Origin: Trissonchulus latispiculum | Taxonomy: Eukaryota > Nematoda > Enoplea > Enoplida > Ironidae | Length of the DNA: 64,000 nt | Direction of reading: 5' to 3' | NCBI GenBank assembly: GCA_030248195.1 | Contig: JASAND010013512.1 | Span: forward strand, 62,001 to 126,000 | Shown: positions 41,522 through 51,987 of the stretch, in pieces | How the letters are laid out: each line of letters starts with the position of its first letter | Position numbering within the stretch: the stretch's first letter is position 1 | Notes under the pieces: generated by a model | Told to the model about the DNA's origin: nothing | The model's database searches: none | What the model saw: the letters and a program-made list of their open reading frames with translations, nothing else | Made by a program: the position numbers and the translations under genes

Positions 41522-43730
41522 AGATAATTCCAGCAGCCCTTATTGGGTTAATGCTGCTTCAACACACTATACAAACAAAAGATGATAACAGACTTCAATT
41601 TCGTTTGCCAGGCAGTAATCTAATTAATGAATAACATATTCTGTGAATGTTTGTAGTTTAGACAAGAAAGCTCGACGTACAACAAAAATTAATTTACCTC
41701 AATGCTAATTTTATTAGCTAATTAGAACTATACACATTTGGTTTTTGAGCTGTTACAAATTAATTAAATTTACCATTACATTACACTACTCGAAAACCTA
41801 TACATCGTACAGCTATCTAAGTGGGAGTTAACTGATTCAGAAATTACGGCGGATTTGGATGTGGATACAGTAACCCAGATCATAGTGACGGACAGATTAC
41901 ATTGAAGTAGCCAGAAAACTAATTATGGCTGCCAGCGATAAGGTTTCGTCAGACTTGGTTTGTACAAGAGTACATTATATATAAGAGTGTGACAGATAGC
42001 AGATTCTCTGTTATCAGCTGCAGGTACATGCTATGTTCGCTAACGGTTGACCCCCCCACAAACGTGTATGTTCACTTCAAACAAATTTGGCCGCTACGCT
42101 TGCATGCTGAAGCTTGAAAACACAACTACTCAGTTGGTTCAATGTGCGTCTGTTGCGAGCTTCACGCAAAGATAGCGTTCTCATTTCTTTGAAGTGAGCA
42201 TACACATTTGTGGGGGGTCAGTCGTTAGCGTGCAGAGCATGTACCTAGTGCTGATAACAGAGAGCTTGCCTGCTGTCACACTCTTATATATTATGTACTC
42301 TTAGTTTGTATCAGCCATTAAGAGCAATAACAGAGACTACTTGGAAATTGTTTCTCATTTCTTTGAAAAGTTGAATACAGCTGTTATCAGAGTCGGTTGA
42401 ACACGAATGTGAAATAAGTCTTTGATTCAACATTTCTTAGTGCAAGGTAAGCGAAGGTTGTAAGCTTAAAATATAAACTAACGAATAACCGAATTTGGAA
42501 ACTGACTTCACTTTGGTGTCCTACCAAGAAAATCACTTTATACATGCAACATTTTCATCAAAATCATGGTAAAAATGGTATATAAATCCTCTTAGCACTT
42601 TCTTGCTAATAACAGTAGAAAAATCAAGTTCGCGGAATGGAAAACATTTATACTAATCTAAACTCTGTTTGGTTGAGAGCATACCTATACCATAGTTAGC
42701 TAAATGGGTCGGCTTTCGGGGATAACAAAAAAGAAAAGAAATCACTCCCCAATGAGAATCTCATGCAGATCCAGTATAAATTAATTACCCCCTAATTGCA
42801 GCGAAGGATCTACTGGGCGTGGGCATTAAACACTACTTTTTACTTACACATAAGCAGAAAGCTGATGCATACAAGAATCGCAAGCAATCGCGAATTGAAC
42901 TTTGAATTCATCGGCAAAAATCAGTAAGCAATACTGAGTTTATTTCAACGAATAGGTGGGGCATATTCACTGGTTCCTTTCAAATAGTTTCAAATAAACA
43001 ATGGAGACTAAGCTATTGTAAAAAATTTTCTCACGGTAGAACAATTAGTATATAAAATTCTCCTAAAAGGCTGCTTGAAAAACTCAATGTTTCTCAAGCC
43101 TTTTGCAACAATATAAAAATTTGAAATCCTAAAACAAATCCTGTTTAAGTTGTAACAGGCAAACTTTCCACGCTTTAATTTTAATCTAGAATACATGAAA
43201 GGCAAACTATGGATAAGATTATCACGAAACTCATAACTGTGCATGCATGATCTTGTTGCTGTACAAAACTCTTCATTGTCGTCCTTGGTCTTTATATAAT
43301 TGTACAGACCAGCCCATCTAGTCCAAACATTTGTAATAGAGTGACTGAAATCTGGGATGGTTATTCTTGGATTCTGAAAATAAATCAATTTGGGTCGCGA
43401 GATTTGTTGTAGTCGGTTAGGGCTTGTAGTCTAGGCTTCCTCGGCCTGATGATCTGATCAGCACTCTAGAACACTGGCCAGCGCGCGGGGATTCGGAGAT
43501 CTCCACTTAGATTGAAGCCCAGACTGCAGTGGTGTTCTGACAGGCCGTACTTAACGGCTGACCGGGTAGGGGTTGGCTTTCGTGAGTTCGTTTGGAATTG
43601 GGGGGAACCAGGGGGATTTATAGTCTCAATAACGACTCTTTCCAAACTGATGCAGTCTTATCCTCGAGCACGGATAAGACAGGGAACGATGATCTAAAAA
43701 TGAGAACAAGACGAGTCTAAAGGGTACACC
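41522..43730. other. Intergenic region with one foldback element
   Basis: AT-rich upstream flank of the oxidase gene. Apart from 41965-42303 I see no element ends. The 126-codon minus-strand frame at 43008-43388 has no recognisable domain. Confidence 0.4.
41965..42303 (+). mobile_element. Foldback element, 339 bp, TSD GTTTGTA
   Basis: Starts CAAGAGTACATTATATATAA, ends TATAATGTACTCTTA in inverse (one-base variation), with GTTTGTA at 41958-41964 and 42304-42310. Arms include GCTAACG next to a C-run, and GCTGATAACAGAGA. Same family and layout as 30389-30737; the centre is unrelated. Confidence 0.85.
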
Positions 43731-44166
43731 AATTTATTGACCTCCCTGAAGTTAGCAGTTCCATTGAATGAGTCAGAGTTAAAACCAATTGAGTCAGATA
43801 GAGTATGTCGAGAAATCAATGAGTCAAAGTTTAACTCGATTGAGACAGTTGTATTTTGATATTTAATAGCGATTATTGCTTGGAACTGCTAACTTCAGGT
43901 TAACAGTGCCACTTTTGAGTCATGCGCTCAGATTTGCACAAGAGATAGTTTGCGTCATATATTGAATGAGTCACACAATGAAACCCTAAATTTCAGCCCA
44001 TTTTAATTGAAAAAAGCTAAATTACAAACTACTTGGATTCTGACTAAATGATGGTGCTAAAGTTAGTAATTAGCTAACTAGTGGCATATAAAACTACGTT
44101 ACTAATAAGACGACTAAATAGGTTTAATTGAGATTTGAGGGGAGATTTGCATAGATTTGGGGGGGG

Positions 44167-44366
44167 CATAGGTGTGTTAGGGGGGGATCCCCCCGCCAAA
44201 ATGACAAATTTTGGCGACCCCCCCAGATTTTCAGATTTTTGCTACCCCCCCTCCAGGTTTTTGGCCAAAACGTGGCCAAAAATGGCATAAAATCGAAAAT
44301 TTAGGGGGGTCCCCCCTTCCTCCGTCGGAACCCCCCCCCCAGATTTTTTGCCCAGCCACACCTATG
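44167..44366 (+). mobile_element. 200-bp TIR element in the MULE interior
   Basis: CATAGGTGTGTTAGGGGGGG and CCCAGCCACACCTATG form inverted ends between G-runs. Similar starts occur near 1168 and 1370. The G-run flanks hide any duplication. Confidence 0.6.
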
Positions 44367-44384
44367 GGGGGGTGCAGCAAGGTT

Positions 44385-44780
44385 TTTAATTTAGGCCATA
44401 GCTAAATTTGGCCATGGCCTAAATTTTAGAGCCGATGGCCTAAAGAATTGTGGCCACTGAGCCCATCTGGCCTAAATTTTTTCGACAAAACACTCAAATT
44501 TTATTGATTTTTAAGTGAAAATATGGGCATTTCCATTTTGTACTTCCTAAAAATTCCTGGACTGCGCCAGCTATTTATATACGTTACCTATTTGTACTTA
44601 CTAATAACCACTCAAGTTTTGATTTCGTCACAATAATGCGAACAACAAGGCACACGCACAAAGTAAAAATTAGCAAAATTAAAATGGCCTAAAGTTTTTG
44701 GGAGATGGCCTAAAAAATTTTGGTCGTTGAGGCCATTTGGCCTAAAGAAGGTCGGCAGCGAAATAAAAACCCTGGGGGTA
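44385..44780. repeat. GGCCTAAA-repeat inverted unit
   Basis: Multiple ATGGCCTAAA and TTTAGGCCA words (44390-44480 and 44680-44760) around an AT-rich core. TTTTTAATTTAGGCC on the left is loosely inverted on the right. Border unclear. Confidence 0.5.
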
Positions 44781-45406
44781 AACGTGGGTGTGGGGGGGGG
44801 GTTGGGGAAGGGGTGGCCACAGGGAGAACTTGTGTTGTACAATTGTGGTAAATTAGTAGTAAATTAATACTATTTACAACGATTTTCCAACGTTGTAAAT
44901 ACATGATACATTTTACCGCACTTTTAGGACGTTTTTACCACGTGGTAAAAACAGTGAAAACAAGTTACCACGATTTTACCACGTTTTTACGTCAGTTGAA
45001 AATAGTGGTAAACAGATTACGTTGTTTTTACCATGAATTTATGGTATTGTAAAACCATGGTAAAAAGCTATCATTGCTTTATACGCGTGTAAATTTGTTC
45101 CTTAAAGAGACTGCAAGCGTCAGCAATTACATGTGTTTTATTTCTCTTTTGGATATCTTGGTTGGTTTTCAGTCATTTGGTTGCCAAATTATATACATGC
45201 GTTTTATTTCGCTTTTGGATATCTTGGTTTTTAGTCATTTGCCTTCCAGTCTCTAAGGTTTATGTGCGTATTTACATAAATATTTTTTTCTCTATTGCGT
45301 AATTACCTGTAACTGTATATAATTTTCCTTATATGCCAGATATTTATATATTGGATACTGACTATCTACGTAGTTATCACTAAGGTACGTTGAACTCATT
45401 GTTTAA

Positions 45407-46390
45407 GGTGGTGATTCCCTTTGGTCACATAAAGTTTGCACCATTATTACTCATTCATTACTTGGAGTTAAGAAGCCATTTTTACATCAAAATGTAGCTT
45501 GACATTTGCTGTTTTTAATGCATGCGACGAAACTAATGTTGCTTTTCTAAAATAGTTTTAACACATTTTAGAAGAAGTATAATTTTCCAGAATTTTTGCA
45601 GACTCAAGTAAATTTTTTCGCGAGACATCGGTTATAATCATTCGATACCTCCATCAAATAGCTGGGGACGATTTTTTTATTTATTGTGAAATAGCTTTTC
45701 GTTATAGAGAAATAAGCTGAAATGTGTGCGTAACCTGTATTTTGCCTACTTTTTCCACATTTGTCAAGCGATTACTATAGCTAGAAAGCAGCAATCGGGG
45801 CAACTAAAAAATCGTCCCTGGGTATATTTGTGCCGAACACATTTGTTCAGTAGCAGCCCTCCAGCTTGCATGGTGAATGCTCCACAATCTTTGGAAAAAA
45901 ATTGGTCATGTTTTTGCAAAAACTACATTTTTGATGATAGCAGCCTACAGGATAGCAGTTGGAAGACGATCATGCGTCGGATAATTTGTCCCTGTGAGAC
46001 TTTCAGATCGACGCCCTTAGTTTGATTTTACGGCTTGCGTAGTTCAAGAAATGTTGGATTATTTGATTTCTGCAGAAATGACAAGTTTTCGACGCCAAAA
46101 CAAGAAAATCGGCTGTATCTCACGGTAGAGAAAAGCTAGAAACGTGCTTTAAAAAGCAAAAATGTGAAGCTCAATGAGATCTTTCGAATGAATATAGTCA
46201 TAACTGTATAGCATCTGCCAAACGTTCAGAAATTGGAAAAAACCACTCTGACCGGAAATCTCGAATTTTTGAATCGGGATTGCGCGGAGGGTGTTAGAAC
46301 GCTAAAAGAACTTATTTCGGAAAGTTTCATCAAATTTCATCTTGATTTACGCCGCCCAATAACAATATGTGCCCAAAAGGAATCACCACC
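45407..46390 (+). mobile_element. TTAA-type MITE, copy 3, 984 bp, nested in the MULE
   Basis: Starts GGTGGTGATTCC, ends GGAATCACCACC, framed by TTAA (45403-45406, 46391-46394). Near-identical to 38222-39174 and inserted in the same orientation. Confidence 0.9.
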
Positions 46391-46781
46391 TTAAGTTATA
46401 TATATAGACACAGACACCCCAAAACCCCCCAGGACCCCTTAAAAAATTTTTCTACTTTCATGGCCAAAAATCGCATTTTCAGCCGTTTCTAATACCAAAC
46501 AGCATTCAACCATGAAGTAATTTTATCATTAGACAGTGGTTTTAAACTCGCAAACTTGATTGCCAACATGTTTCCAACTCCAAAATAAGGTCATGAGTCC
46601 GAAAGTCCACAATACAGTTAAAAACGTTAAAATTTTCCACTTTTTGATCGAAAAACCGAGTTTTTTTGCCGACCTCCCTAGAAAATTTTTGTTACACCCC
46701 CAAATCGATTTTTTCAGACCCCCCTCCCACTTTTTTCGCCAGCAACACCTATGGACCTCCCCCCTGCATCCGCAACTGAAC

Positions 46782-47095
46782 CAGTAGCGGCGCCAGGATT
46801 TTTTGAAGGGGGGCCCGACCCAAAAATCCAGCGACATTTTTTTCGGAAATCCAAAATTTTTGCCAAATTTTACCTTCATTTTCCAAAAATTTTCAATTTT
46901 CTCAAATTTTAGCAAAAATTTTCGATTTTTTAAAATTTCTTAAAAACACTCGAATTATGCATATAAGCAGCTGAAAAATTTTTCAAGGGGGGGGGCCCGA
47001 CACCCCAAACGGAGGGGCCCAAATCGCAAAGGGGGTGCCCGGCCCCGGGCCCCCGGGCCGGGCCCCTCCGCCCCCCCCCCCTGGCGCCGCCACTG
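46782..47095 (+). mobile_element. 314-bp hAT-like MITE, TSD AACTGAAC, nested in the MULE
   Basis: CAGTAGCGGCGCCAGG and CTGGCGCCGCCACTG are inverted ends with a perfect AACTGAAC at 46774-46781 and 47096-47103. Interior has GGGCCCGACCC and GGCCCCGGGCC palindromes. Confidence 0.88.
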
Positions 47096-47475
47096 AACTG
47101 AACACGGACACGTATTATCAGCCACTAGTTAGCTAAATAATTAACCTTACCACCATCATTTTGTCAGAATCCAAGTAGTTGTAATTTCAATTTATTCAAT
47201 TAAAATGGGCTGAAATTTAGGGTTTCATTGTGTGACTCATTCAATATATGACGCAAACTATCTTTTGTGCAAATCTGAGCGCATGACTCAAAAGTGGCAC
47301 TGTAAACCTGAAGTTAGCAGTTCCAAGCAATAATCGCTAATAAATATCGAAATACAACTGTCTCAATCGAGTTAAACTTTGACTCATTGATTTCTCGACA
47401 TACTCTATCTGACTCAATTGGTTTCAACTCTGACTCATTCAATGGAACTGCTAACTTCAGGGAGGTAATTTATTG

Positions 47476-50400
47476 ACACAAAAGTACAGACTATATTTAT
47501 AGATTCCAGCGGATACTTTTACATAACGTGTCAACTATGACTATATTTACGATAAGGCAAAGTACTAGGACAAATCTTACACGTTTTTTAAACATTTATA
47601 GAATTGTTTTCATTAAGTCATAACAGATACTGTGCTCAGTGCAAGGTTAAGATGATCTGCCAGAATTGCCCTGTTAGGTTCCACTGGGTGAGTTTTGGTT
47701 TAGGTTAGGGTACACACTGTGTCCAGGAATCCTGTTCTTAACTCGATTGTACTACGGGGTCGGATAGGTACCCTAGGTGCTTCACTGGCTCAACTCTTCA
47801 TTGCTAACTCAACTCTTAGGCTTTTCTTCTCAGCCGTTCACGCTTAACTCTGTCCCTCTAACAATAGATTGGGACTTCACACCAATTATAGTACACTTAA
47901 CATAAATTAGAATAATCTCACAAGGGAACGGCTTTGGATTAGTTCTGGGGCCTCCGTATAACGGCTCACCAGGCAACTGAATTTAGAGAGACGAGAGTTC
48001 TGTTCCTGAAATGAATAATTACGGTTACGGGCTGAAGAATGTCGGAAAAGATACGACACGGTCGGACGGCTGCACACTAATACAGTATTATGTAAATTAA
48101 AGCAGAGAATATAGTCAATTTAGAACAAAACAAAGCTTTCGGTAGGATAGATGACTCAACACTGCCTGACTGACTAGAATCAACCACTATAGAACCAAAA
48201 CTAACTTAAAACTAGCTACACCTATCTAGAAACTCATGTGATGGCAATTCTAACACCTAGGGACTCAGCATTGGCTGTAACTTGACCTAGAATTCGAACT
48301 ATGAACTGTTACCCTTTTCACCTACGGGTTCACAGCGCTAAGCTAAACTTGGTAACTGTCTGCTACTACTTGAACACCGCAAATTACGAACTTGGTATAG
48401 TATAGGATACACTGTATCCCATACTATTTGTACCTATTCTAATTATTCTAATTAGTACCTAGCTAAGCGCGTTCGGATTCGGAAATGGCTCGTGTTGTGG
48501 GTATTTCCAGGTGATTGCTCTCGTGTTGCGTGAATGCTGCGTGTGAATGTTTGAGGAAAAGCCAAAAGTCGGATAATAATCAGTTTTATTTAGTGATAAT
48601 CCTACTCTTTTGGCCGGCAGAATTAAAACAGCACAGTTATAGACAGTGTATATTTTTTAGTTGGCAAGGCGAGAATTATGGCCGGCGGGCCTAGCCACCG
48701 GCTATGGGGAGAATGGGTAGCTCTTTTTCGTGGCAATTCCAGGAAGGTATTCAACTTCCCGGGTTTGGAGGGAACAGGAAGGGTCATCCCCTCATTACCT
48801 AGATTACCCCAAACATTTGATGGATTTCTGCAGTTTTGGGTTATTTCCATAGTTTGGTGAAAAGTGAGCGAAAACGGGAAGAATGAGCTTTTTAAACTAA
48901 GATTGGGGATCAGAATTGAGGGTTTTTGATCACCTAGAAGAGGTGATTTTGAAGAAAAGGCGGTTTACAATTGATAGAGAAATTCGGGGTTCCAGACTAA
49001 AATCAGAGAATAGTCGGGGTTGGCTTGGAACTCGCAAGCCAACCTAAAAAGCCACGCCCAACATTACCCCAGAGAGTGGGGTGAAAGGCCCACACCTTCT
49101 ACATGTGCAAAATTGGCATGGAAACTAAAACTGGGGGGACTAGGCCCAGTTATCAGGTATTCAAAAATTGTCTTCGGGGCCCGCAGGCCCCGATAGGTTC
49201 AGAAAGTAAATCTTGGGAACCGCCTCGAAGGCATAAGGGTCACCAGGATTTGCCGCAGAATTGCCCCTGTGGACCGCCTCGAGGGCATAAGGGTCCACAG
49301 GGGGTGTTGTATCAGGCCTAAGGTGCCGGTGCAATCTCAACCTGAAAAAAGTGCGTCCTAAAGGGGGAAAAGGGGGAAGGGGGAAATGCCAATGTCAAGG
49401 CCTCCAGCCTCCAACGGCTCAAGACGGCAATTCCCCCGGCAAACAACCGGACAAAAAGGTGGAAGGAGCAACCGCTCCGTGCGAAGTCTCAACCGACACT
49501 AACTGGAAATTCAAATGTCCAGTCGAGACTCCATCAGGGGGCGGTCTTTCGACCCCCTGTAGCCGATTGGCTGATTTGTGCGATCATTGCAATCACCTTT
49601 TTTTGATTCAGCCACCGAGTCGTGGCCTATGGTAGCCCAATCGTGCGGGCCGCCAAAGGGATATAGATTTATGGCTTCTGAACCATAACTCTGGAGAGTA
49701 AACATTTTGGGCCACACTTCGAGTGGCGAAAATTTTAGGGATTTATGGCTCTTAAGACTAATGAGCCCAAATGCGAAAAGCAAATGTTTTGGAGTCTCGC
49801 TTTCCGAGACGAAAACAAATTTTGGCCCATAAAGAGGCCAAGGGAAATTGAAACAAAATTGAAAAGGAAAACTGAGAAGAATTAAAAAATCGGAATTTTG
49901 GGCCAATCAGCAAGAATTTGCTAATTGGCAAAAAGTTACTATTGAAGGCCATTTTAAGCCTTGACTTCGGGAAGGGGGAACTTTTAATTTCTTTTTTATT
50001 CAGGGTCCCCTTTTTCACCTCCGTCTTTGCTTCTGTATTTGCAAAGACGGGATATGAACCCATAAATCCCTGGAGGAACAAACGTTCCTCCTCTTCACAG
50101 TTTTGGTCTCTTGGCGGCCGCTTCAAAGGGTCTTCATTGCGTAGGAAGGCAAACAAGAAAAGACCCCTTGAGGAGGTCCAGGGGGACTTCCCTTAAAACT
50201 TAACTACCTACGTAAAATTAATTTATACCTAAGTAAAATTAATACTTTTATCTTACCTACGACTAAAAACTACCTAAGTACCTAAATTTTGAGTTTCGTT
50301 TATTTTCTTCCTTTTAGGGGCTAATCCTCTCTACATTAATTACGTACCTATACATACGTGTTAGAGTAGTGCAAGGCCTTTCCTCCAGCATAGCACTGGA

Positions 50401-51960
50401 GAGGCCAACTGTGGCTAGTCTTTGAGTCACGTGGGGTCCTTTGGTGAATGTACGTATGAATGGATTCATTCACGCAAGGTGTCTGGGAGCTCCCTTCGTT
50501 GTCCAGACAGCTGGGCGTCGCGATAGATGAAAGGCCCAGAGAAGGGAAGAAAGAAAAACAGAAAGGGGAGTATAAAACTCCTTAAAAGGAAAGAAAAAAC
50601 CCAACTAGTAAGTAGGAATTAGTTATAAACGTGTATAACTAATTTGTACTTTTTGTTATTTCAGATTTTAAAGAAGAACATGATTTTAAAGTAATTTAAA
50701 TGACTTGTATTCGTATGTAATAATTATGACTTCTTGTTGTTTTAGATCGAATTTCAACGAGTATACTTGTTTTGTAATTAATGATGTATTAGTTACGCGT
50801 CGGGTGTGAAGAGGGAGGTCTCTTAACGACCCACTGCTCTGTAAGCGAGGTTTCTGGTTCGAATCCGCAGAGACTAGCGTTTTTTGAAGCTTCCGTGAAT
50901 TCCGCTTTTCTTTTCCTTTTCTGTTCTACAAAATCAAGGGGAGGCGCTTCTGGCCATACGGATGGGGTGGGAGGCCTCTAGAGGAGGCCCTCCCGTACAT
51001 GGGAAGGTCAGGGTTCAATTCTGAGATCTGAAAGTGAGTTAGCATAATATAATTTTCGTGGAGATTCCAAACAACTATTAACCTTGTTTTGAACACGTTG
51101 AAGACAGGCGATTTCAGGCTGTTCAGTGGCTTCTATAACGGCCCAAAGAAGAGGTTATGATATTATACAGTTGTACCCTTTGTTAATGACCTCAAGATTG
51201 GTTTCAGGGTTTCAGCGGTTTCAATTCTGGCGCGGCAGACATTAATATACAACTTCCATGAATTCGTTAACAATTACTTATTTACATAATTTACCTGACT
51301 GACACTATGAGCATGATACGAAAACAGACTGGACCAGAGGTCGTTCCGCAATCATATACAAGATTCCATTTATTCTAGCTTTGACGTTTAGTCTTGATTT
51401 GGCATTTTTAAACCGCTTTGGCCCTTTTCATGTTCTGGGCTCATTTTAAGGTCAAGGCTTGCTCCTAATTGTCCCTATTTACTAGTGAGGCTGCTTAGAG
51501 ACAAAAACACGCTTTTATTAATAAGAATTCAACAATTATGACAATAATGAAAAGCACTTTCATTACACATTGTGTCAATTGTCCACTATCATTCATCAAT
51601 GGTTGCGCCAGGACACTAAATTATGAATTGTAAATTATGTCTGATTTGCTTAAGTTTTGAGTCGAACTTAATTTTTGAGTCTAACCGAAAAAGTTTAGAA
51701 CATTATATAATTTGCAATTTTACACCACCTTCGTTCCAAACAAATTTTAGAACTTGTTTACTACCGACATCTGCAACGTCAAATTTCAACTGCAGTCAAG
51801 AGTGTACAGTACGCGGCAGACATTGTTTGGACTTCTCTGATAAATTTAATTTTGTGAATGCTGTGCGTGCAGTTGCATAGTTGTTCATTTTCCTTTATTG
51901 TTAAGAAGTTATTGGGTACGAGTTATTACAAGATACATATTAAAAATATAAAGGGCCTTA
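47476..51960. other. Intergenic region, unassigned repeats
   Basis: No gene recognised. 47480-48600 is unique-looking. 49190-49310 has a tandem CCGCCTCGA-GGCATAAGGGT unit. 49300-50200 has overlapping frames of up to 132 codons on the minus strand without a known domain; it could be an unrecognised, decayed element. A tRNA-like motif lies at 50815-50880. Confidence 0.4.
50815..50880 (+). repeat. tRNA-like sequence (SINE head or pseudo-tRNA)
   Basis: GGTTCGAATCC is a perfect B box. GTCTCT and AGAGAC can pair as an acceptor-like stem, and TTTTTT follows at 50880. The span is too short for a normal tRNA and the D-arm is not clear. Confidence 0.4.
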
Positions 51961-51987
51961 TTGTAAGGTAAAAGGGGTGGGGTTCTT

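Larger units (their letters stand above)
43740..47466 (+). mobile_element. Mutator-like non-autonomous element with ~350-bp inverted ends, TSD AATTTATTG
   Basis: ACCTCCCTGAAGTTAGCAG begins the left arm, and its inverse ends the right arm. Arms (about 43740-44090 and 47115-47466) match closely throughout. The 9-bp AATTTATTG occurs at 43731-43739 and 47467-47475. Long arms plus a 9-bp duplication are the hallmark of MULEs. Each arm contains its own smaller inversion (GTTAGCAGTTCC / GGAACTGCTAAC). The 3-kb interior is filled with other elements and has no transposase. Confidence 0.85.

Noticed and set aside
43008..43388. 126-codon minus-strand ORF
   Set aside because: No domain, no signal, AT-driven composition and no splice context. 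Long enough to note but not enough to call a gene.
47690..47712. Telomere-like GGTTTAGGTTAGGG
   Set aside because: Only one and a half units, so chance or a scrap.
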